Assembly: GCF_000308755.1 (NCBI RefSeq)
Contig: NZ_BAGF01000058.1
Span: forward strand, 186,001-250,000
Length of the DNA stretch: 64,000 bases
Direction of reading: 5' to 3'
DNA from: Nocardia pneumoniae NBRC 100136
GTDB lineage: Bacteria; Actinomycetota; Actinomycetes; Mycobacteriales; Mycobacteriaceae
Shown here: positions 42,459 through 49,817 of the stretch, piece after piece
How the letters are laid out: each line of letters begins with the position of its first letter
Position numbering within the stretch: the stretch's first letter is position 1
Program-made: the position numbers and the translations under genes
Notes under the pieces: model-generated
What the model saw: only the letters and a program-made list of their open reading frames with translations
The model's database searches: none
What the model was told of the DNA's origin: nothing

Positions 42459-42893
42459 ATGGACAGCAGCGGCGGTGGCGCCAGCATCGGACGACTTGTC
42501 GACAACCCCGGATCGCGTGGCGCGGGCACTGGCGGGCTCGTCGGCGGCTGCACCGTCGTCTCCGGCGGGCGGGGGTGCGGTCGTGATCGGGGCGGATGGG
42601 GCGGCGTGGCCGAGACCGGGATCCGGAGCGGCTGCCGGGGTGGGCTGGTCGTGCTCGCCGGTGGCTGGCTGGTCACGGGGTGGCGGGGCGCTGTTGCCGG
42701 TCGTCGTCTGGTCGGTGAGTCCTGGATCGGGAAGGACGGGAAGTGGCGTGGCGGGCTCGGAGTCGCCGCCGGTGCGGTGGCCGTCGGCGTGGTGGGTCGG
42801 AGTGTGCGGGTCACGCGCTGGGTTCGTGGCGGTGGCGGCAGTGGCGAGGTCGGTGGGTCGGTGTGCTGGTCCGGGCGCGGTGAGCGGGGCTGA
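42459..42893 (+). CDS. Highly diverged SSB-like OB-fold protein, Gly/Trp/Arg-rich
   Basis: A 144-residue protein aligning to the neighbouring SSB by landmarks in order: GRLVDNPGS (SSB GHLADNPEP), GGLV, GRDRGGW, VAETGIRSGCRGGLVV (AAKTVIRINCWGDLAE), LAGGWLVTG, RGAVAGRRL (RVTVTGHRL) and SWIGKDGKWRGGLGV (PYIGKDAKPRAALEL). Many side chains have become Gly, Trp or Arg, and the EPPF tip is absent. A perfect AGGAGG eight bases upstream of ATG 42459 supports translation. Opposite orientation to ssb implies an inverted duplication. Whether it folds or binds DNA is uncertain. Confidence 0.6.
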   Translation: MDSSGGGASIGRLVDNPGSRGAGTGGLVGGCTVVSGGRGCGRDRGGWGGVAETGIRSGCRGGLVVLAGGWLVTGWRGAVAGRRLVGESWIGKDGKWRGGLGVAAGAVAVGVVGRSVRVTRWVRGGGGSGEVGGSVCWSGRGERG

Positions 42894-43003
42894 TGCGGGC
42901 GGGTGCGGGTGGCGAGGACGGCTACCGCGGTCGGCTGCCGGATTTGCCTATTGCTTGGATCAAAATCGGCTCGCTGGTGGGTGCCGCGCGACGCCGAGCC
43001 TCC

Positions 43004-43073
43004 GGCCGCGCGGAGCTTGCGGAGCGCGGCCGTTGTGGGTCGCTGCGTGGCGCGGCGCGCGCCAGCGCGCCGC
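43004..43073. repeat. Two perfect GC-rich hairpins before the methyltransferase gene
   Basis: GGCCGCGC and GCGCGGCC (43004-43031) and GCGGCGCGC and GCGCGCCGC (43052-43073). The second ends 12 bases before the ATG, so it may be a terminator for the SSB-like gene or hinder translation of the next gene. Confidence 0.6.
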
Positions 43074-43084
43074 CTTGATCCTGT

Positions 43085-43975
43085 ATGGCGAAATTCGGCA
43101 ACAACTCGCGCAACGCAAGGGCCGCACGGAGAATCAAGTCCATGACTGGTCTCGCGCTGACGCCGGAGCGTCGAACGGAACTGGCCGAACTGCTCGGAGA
43201 CGAGTCTCGGCTGAAGGCTGAGTACCCGAAGGTGGCCGAGTACCTGGACACGGCACCGATGCTGTCAGGGACAGGCAATGAGGAGACGGACGCAGCGTTT
43301 GACCTGAGGTTTGTCCACTACATGACCGGTGGTGAGTCCGCCTCGGGGAATCCGTACTGGGACATCGTGGGGCCTTCCGTCTCCGTTGACGGGCAACGTC
43401 GACTCGTCAATGGCGGAAACTCGACCGGCAGTGTCCGGCTGGGCTTCGTGCAAACGATCTTGCAGAGCACCTATGCCTACGCGATTCCGTCCCCGGAGAC
43501 ACTTGACTGGGTGAAGACATGCAGCAAGAAGCGGACGGTCTTCGAGTTGGGAGCGGGGCGCGGCTACTGGGCGCGGCTGCTCGCCGAGGTCGGAGTGCAC
43601 ACGCGTGCCTTCGACTCTGAGCCGCCGCACAAGGTACCGAATGCTTCTTTCCCCGGTGCGGAAGGCCAACGGAATGCCTGGTACCCAGTCGGCGGTCTCG
43701 ATGAGTTCGAAGCAGAGCTTGACCGCGACTCGGTGATGTTCCTGTGTTGGCCTCCGGGATGGGGTGACCCGATGGCGTCCAGAGCCTTGGACCTGTTCGA
43801 GGCGCGTGGAGGTCGCCGTCTGATCTACGTCGGTGAGCCGAAGGGCGGCAAGACGGGTGATGACGCGTTCTTCGACCGGCTGACGAACCGGTGGACGCTG
43901 GAATCGCAAGATGCCCGGTTCGTCTCGTGGTGGAACCTTGCCGACGTCGCGCAATGCTGGGTTCGCAACCAGTAG
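43085..43975 (+). CDS. Rossmann-fold SAM-dependent methyltransferase-like protein
   Basis: A 296-residue protein. The SAM motif VFELGAGRGYWARLLAEVGV is near residue 153 and the motif IV-like LCWPPGWGDP near 222, in the place where DNA and RNA amino-methylases have D/N/S-PP-Y. The first 140 residues are a helical region with no recognised domain. The last strand pair (ARFVSWWNLADVAQCWVRNQ) fits a class I methyltransferase. Target unknown; it may modify nucleic acid or a metabolite. It ends at a bidirectional terminator facing the GntR gene. Direct neighbours are hairpins on the left and the repressor on the right. Confidence 0.72.
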   Translation: MAKFGNNSRNARAARRIKSMTGLALTPERRTELAELLGDESRLKAEYPKVAEYLDTAPMLSGTGNEETDAAFDLRFVHYMTGGESASGNPYWDIVGPSVSVDGQRRLVNGGNSTGSVRLGFVQTILQSTYAYAIPSPETLDWVKTCSKKRTVFELGAGRGYWARLLAEVGVHTRAFDSEPPHKVPNASFPGAEGQRNAWYPVGGLDEFEAELDRDSVMFLCWPPGWGDPMASRALDLFEARGGRRLIYVGEPKGGKTGDDAFFDRLTNRWTLESQDARFVSWWNLADVAQCWVRNQ

Positions 43976-43988
43976 GCCGAAACGAAGC

Positions 43989-44018
43989 GTGGCCCGATCG
44001 ACGGTACGACCGGGCCAC
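43989..44018. terminator. Bidirectional terminator between methyltransferase and GntR genes
   Basis: GTGGCCCG and CGGGCCAC arms, with further pairing inside, between two convergent stops. Confidence 0.7.
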
Positions 44019-44035
44019 GCGGGAATTGCACTGCG

Positions 44036-44716
44036 TCAGGGTTGGGTGTCGAGCGCCATCCGGAAGACGAACGACTCGTAGCGGTCTCGCGGATACGACA
44101 CGTCCGACACCATGAGTACTTGGCCGTCGGCCTTGAGGAAGCGCTGACGGACTGCCTTCACGAGTTCCCCGGACGGCACCTCGAGCCATACAGCGTGTGT
44201 CGGTACGGGAGGCCGATCGGCAAGCGTTTCCTCAAGGATGTCGGCGGCGGTCACATCCGTGCCGGGCCGCTGATAGCTATCCGATATCGAGATAGGTCGC
44301 CCCTGCTCTGATGCCATCGTGATGATGTGTTCAACGTCGTCGCCTGGGGCGATGCCGAGCAGGGCGGCAAGCTCATCATCGGCGGGCGCTGTAGACGACT
44401 CGCGTTCAATCCGAACCTCATCTTCTCCGGCCGCTGCTTCATTGCCGAAGGTCACTTCAGGGTCTTCCATCTGCCGTTCCGGAGAGACACGAACCAACGT
44501 TGGGCGAGCCGCGACGAACGTTCCCCGGCGTTCGATGGTGTAGACGAGTCCTTGACGCAGCAACAGGTCGATCACCTTCCTGATGACAATCTCGGACACG
44601 CCGTGCTGCTTGGCCAGCTCGGAGTAGCTCGGTAGCTGCATCCGCGCAGGCAAGGCACCGCTGCGGATGTCTCGCGCTATCTCTCCCGCGATGGCAACGT
44701 ACGCAGGTTCACTCAT
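44036..44716 (-). CDS. GntR-family repressor (KorSA-like) of the transfer genes
   Basis: A 226-residue regulator. The winged helix-turn-helix is at about residues 7-70 (LPSYSELAKQHGVSEIVIRK, then LLLRQGLVYTIERRGTFV). The C-terminal half is a UTRA-type effector domain (PISISDSYQRPGTDV; VKAVRQRFLKADGQVLMVSD). In pSAM2-like elements KorSA of this family shuts off transfer and replication. It is divergent from the plus-strand operon, with four exact GTATAC palindromes between, which are the likely binding sites, including one close to its own start. Confidence 0.88.
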   Translation of the reverse strand: MSEPAYVAIAGEIARDIRSGALPARMQLPSYSELAKQHGVSEIVIRKVIDLLLRQGLVYTIERRGTFVAARPTLVRVSPERQMEDPEVTFGNEAAAGEDEVRIERESSTAPADDELAALLGIAPGDDVEHIITMASEQGRPISISDSYQRPGTDVTAADILEETLADRPPVPTHAVWLEVPSGELVKAVRQRFLKADGQVLMVSDVSYPRDRYESFVFRMALDTQP

Positions 44717-44764
44717 TCGCTTACTCCTCCTCGTGGGCCGCCCTTGCTGATGATACGCAACTGT

Positions 44765-44890
44765 GTATACGCACAGGTCAGCACTTTCGCCCTATTCCCG
44801 TCAAGCCCCATTGCAACTGCGTATACGCAAACTCCTTGTGCGTATACGCTGCTGTGTATACGCTGTTGTGTATGCACAAAGAGTGCATAC
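44765..44890. promoter_or_regulatory. Cluster of GTATAC operator palindromes
   Basis: Exact GTATAC at 44765, 44821, 44842 and 44856; near copies GTATGC at 44870 and GCATAC at 44885. The last four are 14-15 bases apart, most inside a longer TGCGTATACGC or TGTGTATACGC context. Regular spacing between the GntR gene and the operon start suggests cooperative repressor binding. Confidence 0.8.
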
Positions 44891-44931
44891 CGCTACAGAG
44901 CGAAAACACACTGCAACAAGGGGTCTGACAG

Positions 44932-45360
44932 ATGGCACTCAAGGATGTTTGGTTCACCCCGGCGTTCGAGGACGCGTTCCCGATGGGTCTGTTCCTGCTG
45001 GGGGAGATCGCGCCGGTTACGGAGTTCAGCACCGACCGCAACGCGCCGAAGCGTCAGCGGCTGGATCTGGACGCCGAAGGCAACGGCACCGGTAAGCGGC
45101 TGTGGAAGGGCACGGTCACCGACCCGGCGGCGGCGAACGCGAAGCAGGCGAGCTTCGACGTGGTGTTCGTCGCCGACGTGCAGCCGGTTCCCGCAGCTCC
45201 GGAAATCGCGCGGGGTATGCGGCCGGTCGAGCTGGAGGGCTTGCAGGTCAAGCCGAAGATCGCCGGTCAGGGCGAGTTCAAGTCGATCGGCTGGACGATC
45301 CGCGCGACCGGCATCAAGGGCGACAACTCCGGTGCCAAGTCGGCTGCGAAGGCGGCGTGA
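44932..45360 (+). CDS. Conserved actinobacterial plasmid/AICE protein, function unknown
   Basis: A 142-residue protein, first in the coupled operon. AAGGGG lies nine bases before the ATG. It is rich in beta strands (VWFTPAFEDAFPMGLFLLGE; ASFDVVFVADVQPVPAAPEI) and ends in an Ala/Lys tail. I recognise the type from actinobacterial mobile elements but not a role; replication or transfer accessory is the contextual guess. The next gene starts three bases after the stop. Its promoter lies within the GTATAC cluster, so it should be repressed by the GntR protein. Confidence 0.65.
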   Translation: MALKDVWFTPAFEDAFPMGLFLLGEIAPVTEFSTDRNAPKRQRLDLDAEGNGTGKRLWKGTVTDPAAANAKQASFDVVFVADVQPVPAAPEIARGMRPVELEGLQVKPKIAGQGEFKSIGWTIRATGIKGDNSGAKSAAKAA

Positions 45361-45362
45361 TC

Positions 45363-45602
45363 ATGTCGTTCTTCAACACCACCGTCTCCGGTCATGACGG
45401 GATCACCGCCGAGTACCACCCCGAGCGCGAATCGGCCTACGGCGACGGTGTGATCCCGGCGACGGTGTTCATCGAGTTGTCGGGCGCGAATGGGTATTTG
45501 AGCCTGAGCATCGAGGATGCCCGCACGCTGGCCGAAGCTCTGCCGGGTGTTGTGGCCGAGCACGAGGCCGCAGTGTCCGCGTCGGTGGATAAGGCGGCCT
45601 GA
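45363..45602 (+). CDS. 79-residue conserved small protein of the element
   Basis: Starts three bases after the preceding gene. The sequence has a beta-rich middle (VIPATVFIELSGANGYLSLS) and a helical end (IEDARTLAEALPGVVAEHEA). It resembles short proteins found next to DUF2637 genes in actinobacterial elements; function unknown. The next start follows the stop by two bases. Confidence 0.65.
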   Translation: MSFFNTTVSGHDGITAEYHPERESAYGDGVIPATVFIELSGANGYLSLSIEDARTLAEALPGVVAEHEAAVSASVDKAA

Positions 45603-45604
45603 CG

Positions 45605-46264
45605 ATGAATACGGCGGATCAGTCGGCGGGGATGCGTCTTGCGCGCTGGTCCGCCGTGGTCATCATCATCGCGGTCGGGGCAGCGGCGTTCCGGCTGTCG
45701 TTCGCGACGCTCAAGGACCTCGCGGTCCTGGCGCACATCCCGGCGTCGGATGCGTGGCTGTTCCCGCTGATCGTGGACGGCACGATCCTTCTCGCCACCT
45801 TCGGAGTGCTGGTCCTCGCCAACGCTCCGGAACGCCGGTTCTTCGTCACGGTGCTGATCATCGGCTCGGTGGTGTCGGTGGCGGGCAACTCGCTGCACGC
45901 GGTCGCTGCCGGGCGTGAACTGCCGTGGTGGGCCTCGGCGCTGGTGGCTGCGATCGCCCCGATTTCCCTGCTGGCCGACACACACGGGTTGGCGCTGCTG
46001 ATCCGTGCGGCACAACGAGACTCGGCACCCGAACCGGCTCCGGCTGGCGTGGTCGAGCCTGCCGCAGAGCAGGCCCCGGCCGAACCTGAGTCTGAGCCGG
46101 AACCGGTGCCGGTCCCTGAGTTGGAGCCTGACCCGTTGCCGGTGCCTGAGCCGGTGCGGGTGGCTGAGCTTCACCCGGTGCCTGACGCACCGGTCCACAT
46201 TCCTGTTCGTTCTTCGCGACCGCAGCAAACCATGCTGCCGATCGCTGTCCCTGTTGGGGGTTGA
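45605..46264 (+). CDS. DUF2637 membrane protein (SpdB-like)
   Basis: A 219-residue protein with four membrane helices in the first 135 residues (WSAVVIIIAVGAAAFRLSF; WLFPLIVDGTILLATFGVLV; then two more) and a long Pro/Glu repeat tail (EPEPVPVPELEPDPLPVPEP). DUF2637 proteins include SpdB-type plasmid spread proteins that help DNA pass between hyphal compartments. The tail looks like a spacer through the wall or along the membrane. ATG 45605 follows the previous stop; the next gene starts at 46266. It probably works with the FtsK-type translocase encoded two genes later. Confidence 0.82.
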   Translation: MNTADQSAGMRLARWSAVVIIIAVGAAAFRLSFATLKDLAVLAHIPASDAWLFPLIVDGTILLATFGVLVLANAPERRFFVTVLIIGSVVSVAGNSLHAVAAGRELPWWASALVAAIAPISLLADTHGLALLIRAAQRDSAPEPAPAGVVEPAAEQAPAEPESEPEPVPVPELEPDPLPVPEPVRVAELHPVPDAPVHIPVRSSRPQQTMLPIAVPVGG

Positions 46265-46265
46265 G

Positions 46266-46580
46266 ATGACTGTTTCTGTTCCTGTTGTGGCGATGGGTGT
46301 TTCGTCGCTGGTGACCCTGTTGGCCGGTGTCGGGGTGCTGGGCACTTCCTCCTCGGACACCCCGGTGCCGCCCGTTCCGGCCGCTGCGTCTTCCTCCGCG
46401 GTAGCCAACACCACCGCAACACCGGCCCCGGCTCGGTCGGGGTGCGTGATGTTCTGCGAGGACCCCGGTCTGGGTCGGTCTGATGTCGATGAGGCTCCTG
46501 CTTCGTCCCCGGCTCCGGAGGGGTGCCGTCTGTTCTGTGAGTTGGAGCGCGGCCCGCAAGGTTGGGGGTTCGCCCGATGA
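46266..46580 (+). CDS. Small exported or membrane protein with paired Cys motifs
   Basis: A 104-residue protein. The N-terminal hydrophobic segment (VVAMGVSSLVTLLAGVGVL) is a signal or anchor, followed by a Ser/Pro/Ala-rich region. Two similar motifs, GCVMFCEDPG and GCRLFCELER, repeat the pattern Gly-Cys-three-Cys-Glu and may form disulfides outside the cell. Its stop overlaps the translocase start (ATGA). Role in transfer is inferred from position only. Confidence 0.65.
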   Translation: MTVSVPVVAMGVSSLVTLLAGVGVLGTSSSDTPVPPVPAAASSSAVANTTATPAPARSGCVMFCEDPGLGRSDVDEAPASSPAPEGCRLFCELERGPQGWGFAR

Positions 46581-47896
46581 GTCTCGCTGGAACGGTGATG
46601 CTCGCCGGTGGGATGTGCACGGGCGCGTCGGCGCTGTGGTGGCTGCGGACACTGGCCGCACGCGGCTCGGAGATGCTACCGGCTCGTGCTGCGCGTGAGG
46701 TCACTGCGGCTGCGCCGGTCGAGCTTCGCACGGCGGTGTCGGTGGTGACCGACTCGGGGCAACTGGAGTTGATGTGGCCTGCTCTCAAGCTGGGTTCGCC
46801 GCAGACCGGCTACCCGAACATCGTCTCCGCGGCCTACACCGAGTTCGGGATGTCGGTGGATGTGCAGATGCTCGGTGGTCAGTCGCTCAAGGACTGGAAC
46901 AACGACGACACCCGCGACGCGTTGGCGCACTACTTCGGTGTCCCGCAGGTGACTGTGACATCGCCGGATCCGGCGTTCGTGCGCCTGGACCTGCGGGTGT
47001 TCGACACCCTGGCCGACACCGTCGTGGTGCCCGGTCCGGCGGGTGTGGTGGACCTGGAAGCGGTGCCGGTCGGGGTGACCGAGGACTTCGACACCTGGCG
47101 GGTGCGGGTGCTTTATGGGCACATCCTCATCGCGGGCGCTACCGGTTCGGGTAAGGGCTCGGTGCTGTGGTCGATCATCGCCGCGCTCGGTCCCGCGATC
47201 AAAGCCGGATTGGTCGATCTGTATTTGGCTGATCCGAAGGGCGGTGCGGAGTTCGGCAAGGGCGAGGGCCGGTTGTTCGTCCGGTTCACCACCGACAACG
47301 CCACCATCTTGGAGATGCTCAACGAGGCCGTGGAGCTGATGCGGGAGCGTCTGGCGCGGATGCGTTCGGCCGGTCTGCGCAAGATCGTCCCTTCCCCGGA
47401 TGAGCCGCTGATTTTGATCATCATCGATGAGGCGGCGTCGCTGTCGTCGTATGCCAGCCGGGAGGAGCAGCAGGAGTTCCGGCGTTTGACGGGGTTGTTG
47501 TTGTCGCAGGGGCGTGCGGCGGCGGTGTCGGTGATCGCGGCGTTGCAGGACCCGTCGAAGGAGACGATGCCCAACCGGCAACTGTTCCCCGTCCGTGTGG
47601 GCCTGCGCCTGGATGAGCCGACTCAGAGCGGCATGGTCCACGGGCAAGGCGCCCGGGATCGCGGGGCACGCTGCGACGAGATCTCCGATGAGACACCGGG
47701 TGTCGGCTACGTCGGCGAGGACGGTTCGAGCGAGTTTGTGCGGGTGCGGGCGTACTTCGTCTCCGATGACGACATCGACGCCATCGTGGACGCCTACTCC
47801 CCGGCTCCGGAGATATCCGGTCCCGCTGAGGATTACAGCGGCTTCGACCCCGATGACCTCGGCGACGAGCCTGAAGACGGGCCGATGGCGGCATGA
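46577..47896 (+). CDS. FtsK/SpoIIIE-type DNA translocase (TraSA-like)
   Basis: A 439-residue transfer ATPase. A hydrophobic N-terminal stretch (residues 4-25) is followed by a linker and then the motor: Walker A AGATGSGKGS near residue 194, LYLADPKGGAEFGKGEGRLF, and Walker B ILIIIDEAASLSSYA near 278. TraB/TraSA proteins form hexamers that pump double-stranded DNA from mycelium to mycelium. The membrane part is short compared with usual Tra proteins; the separate protein encoded at 49248 resembles the missing part. Start ATG 46577 overlaps the preceding stop, and the stop overlaps the next ATG. Confidence 0.9.
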   Translation: MSLAGTVMLAGGMCTGASALWWLRTLAARGSEMLPARAAREVTAAAPVELRTAVSVVTDSGQLELMWPALKLGSPQTGYPNIVSAAYTEFGMSVDVQMLGGQSLKDWNNDDTRDALAHYFGVPQVTVTSPDPAFVRLDLRVFDTLADTVVVPGPAGVVDLEAVPVGVTEDFDTWRVRVLYGHILIAGATGSGKGSVLWSIIAALGPAIKAGLVDLYLADPKGGAEFGKGEGRLFVRFTTDNATILEMLNEAVELMRERLARMRSAGLRKIVPSPDEPLILIIIDEAASLSSYASREEQQEFRRLTGLLLSQGRAAAVSVIAALQDPSKETMPNRQLFPVRVGLRLDEPTQSGMVHGQGARDRGARCDEISDETPGVGYVGEDGSSEFVRVRAYFVSDDDIDAIVDAYSPAPEISGPAEDYSGFDPDDLGDEPEDGPMAA

Positions 47897-48222
47897 AACG
47901 CGGTCTGGTCATCGAACAGCACGTGGTCGTCTACTGCGATACCTGCGGCGACCACTACACCGAGGGCGAGAACGAAGCGATCTGCTTCGACTCCATCACC
48001 CAGGCCATCGCCTATCTGACTGTCCATTCTGCGGGCGGTGTGGGCTGGGTCTACGACGGCGACAAAGTCACTTGTGACGGCTGCCAGGCCACCAACCGGT
48101 GCGCCGAGCACGGCCACACCTTCCCTGAGTCCTGGCGCACCACGGTGTGGCCGCTGGGCAATTCCACCCGTTCCCGCACCTGCGAAGTGTGCGGCGTCCC
48201 CGAGATCGAGGCCCAACCATGA
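47893..48222 (+). CDS. 109-residue zinc-ribbon-like protein
   Basis: Four Cys pairs or near pairs (YCDTCGDHY, TCDGCQATNRCAEHGH, TCEVCGVPEI) indicate one or two zinc sites. Coupled by overlap with the genes on both sides. It may bind DNA or a partner in replication; no family name is certain. The middle segment (SITQAIAYLTVHSAGGVGW) resembles short plasmid proteins of unknown role. Confidence 0.65.
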   Translation: MKRGLVIEQHVVVYCDTCGDHYTEGENEAICFDSITQAIAYLTVHSAGGVGWVYDGDKVTCDGCQATNRCAEHGHTFPESWRTTVWPLGNSTRSRTCEVCGVPEIEAQP

Positions 48223-48401
48223 GCAACCACCGCTACGACGACAACGTCATCGACCTGCAAGCCCGCCGACGCTGCCACCTGGAACGCTCCGGGCTGGACT
48301 CGGCCGCGATCGCCGCGCACCTGCTGGCCGAGACCGGGGCTGTCCCGCTGTGGGACGACACCGACGACCACGACTACGACGGCGGGGACTGGGCGGCATG
48401 A
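48219..48401 (+). CDS. 60-residue acidic small protein
   Basis: A short protein with a helical middle (LDSAAIAAHLLAETGAVPLW) and a very acidic end (DDTDDHDYDGGDW). Start and stop overlap the neighbouring genes (ATGA), which supports translation. Function unknown. Confidence 0.6.
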   Translation: MSNHRYDDNVIDLQARRRCHLERSGLDSAAIAAHLLAETGAVPLWDDTDDHDYDGGDWAA

Positions 48402-49075
48402 ACACGACACGGCGCCCCCGGCTGCTGGATCTGTACTGCGGTGCTGGTGGGGCGAGCATGGGCTATCACCGGGCGGGGTTCGAGGTCGTGGGCGTGGACA
48501 TTCGCCCGCAACCGCGGTATCCGTTCGAGTTCCACCAGGATGACGCGTTGGAGTTCCTGGACGCGCACGGACACGAGTTCGACGTGGTCACCGCCTCCCC
48601 ACCGTGCCACGACCACACCCCGCTGGCGGCCCGCGCGGGTGTCGACGGCTCGGGCTGGCTGCTGGCGGCGACACTCGAACGGCTGGCCGCTGGGCCGGTG
48701 GCGTGGGTGGTGGAGAACGTCATGGGCGCCGCGATGCGCGCGGATCTCGTGTTGTGCGGCAGTATGTTCGGGCTGCGCACCTACCGACACCGCAAGTTCG
48801 CCATCGACCCGCGTGTGCCGTTGCTGCCGCCGGTGCCGTGGCATCCCGCCCACACCACCCGCACCAGCACCAAGCAGCGCCGCCGTGACTTCGCCGCCGG
48901 ACACCACATCTCGATCACCGGTGATGTCGGCACCTGGGCGGGACCGGCGTGCATGGGCATCGACTGGATGACCGGCCAAGAACTCTCGCTGGCGATCCCA
49001 CCGGCCTACACCGAACACCTCGGCCGCCACCTGCTCACCGCCGTCACCGGCACACCGGAAGTGGGTGCGGCATGA
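48398..49075 (+). CDS. C5-cytosine DNA methyltransferase-like protein, compact
   Basis: A 225-residue enzyme, much shorter than most C5 methylases (over 300). Motif I LLDLYCGAGGASMGYHRAGF is at the start, the catalytic Cys motif IV is ASPPCHDHT near residue 68, and motif VI is WVVENVMGAA near 104. A clear target-recognition domain is lacking; motif X-like sequence may be ITGDVGTWAG and the end. No restriction gene is next to it, so it may shield the element from host enzymes. Coupled on both sides by overlaps. Activity with such a small recognition region is uncertain. Confidence 0.82.
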   Translation: MNTTRRPRLLDLYCGAGGASMGYHRAGFEVVGVDIRPQPRYPFEFHQDDALEFLDAHGHEFDVVTASPPCHDHTPLAARAGVDGSGWLLAATLERLAAGPVAWVVENVMGAAMRADLVLCGSMFGLRTYRHRKFAIDPRVPLLPPVPWHPAHTTRTSTKQRRRDFAAGHHISITGDVGTWAGPACMGIDWMTGQELSLAIPPAYTEHLGRHLLTAVTGTPEVGAA

Positions 49076-49251
49076 GTGGCGACACAACCAGTGGGACCGC
49101 GCGGCAACGGAATCCGATCGTCACGGCGGCCGCCGAACAGGTGGCGAAGTCCAAGCGCCGTCGCACCAGCAAGGCCCGGGATCTGCCGCGGTGGGAGTGC
49201 CCCGACCAGATGACCCTCTTCGACCACTCTAGCTCGGAGGCCGACCAATGA
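49072..49251 (+). CDS. 59-residue basic small protein
   Basis: The protein is basic in the middle (KSKRRRTSKARDLPRWECPD) and overlaps both neighbours by four bases. It might bind nucleic acid. No family recognised. Confidence 0.55.
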   Translation: MSGDTTSGTARQRNPIVTAAAEQVAKSKRRRTSKARDLPRWECPDQMTLFDHSSSEADQ

Positions 49252-49817
49252 CCCCCAAGACCAGCACTACTGGGAACACTGCCCGCCTGGATGTCTTCGA
49301 CGTGTTCGCGTTGGGCCTGCTCAACCTCCTGTGGGCAACGCTCACCGGCGTGTGGTGGCTGCTGCTGTTCCCGATGTTCTCTCTCCCGATCGTCCTCGCG
49401 GCCGTGGCCGGCCTTTTCTGGGGACCGGTCGCGGCCCTCGGGGTGGTCGGGGTGTCCCTCGCGGGGATCATGCTCTGGCGGCAGCGGCGCCCGGAGATGT
49501 TCGAGCGGTGGGTTACCCGCCGGGCACGCACCCGGTTCCTGACCTGGTTCCGCTACCGGCGCCGCTGGGCCAAGCTCATGACTGCTTGCCACCTGAGTAT
49601 CGACCGCAACGACCGCACGTTCATCCCACGACTGTTGTCGGCTGACATCGGCCGGGTCTCGCATCTGGCGCACGCCTTCGGCGCCCTGGACTGCCGCGCC
49701 ACCATCACCGGACCCGGCACCGTCGAGTTGGCCTTCCGCCGCTCGGATTCCCTCGCTGACACGGTGATCCTGCCGCGGGTGGACCACTGGACCGAGGGGC
49801 AGGGACGCGCGGCATGA
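49248..49817 (+). CDS. Stand-alone Tra/FtsK N-terminal-type membrane protein
   Basis: A 189-residue protein. Two or three membrane helices (LGLLNLLWATLTGVWWLLLF; PIVLAAVAGLFWGPVAALGV) are followed by a basic stretch (RRPEMFERWVTRRARTRFLT) and a soluble part: YRRRWAKLMTACHLS, then VSHLAHAFGALDCRAT and TVELAFRRSDSLADTVI. This is the layout of the N-terminus of FtsK/SpoIIIE-type Tra proteins, but there is no ATPase. It may supply the membrane part for the short translocase at 46577 or be a split remnant. It overlaps both neighbouring genes by four bases. Confidence 0.7.
   Translation: MTPKTSTTGNTARLDVFDVFALGLLNLLWATLTGVWWLLLFPMFSLPIVLAAVAGLFWGPVAALGVVGVSLAGIMLWRQRRPEMFERWVTRRARTRFLTWFRYRRRWAKLMTACHLSIDRNDRTFIPRLLSADIGRVSHLAHAFGALDCRATITGPGTVELAFRRSDSLADTVILPRVDHWTEGQGRAA

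Noticed and set aside
42305..42814. Pro/Thr-rich minus-strand frame
   Set aside because: It is antisense to the SSB-like gene, of shadow composition, with no ribosome site.
42211..43221. Long plus-strand frame over the ssb/SSB-like region
   Set aside because: It is a Gly/Ala/Arg shadow frame of high-GC DNA in a different frame from the gene with the AGGAGG site.
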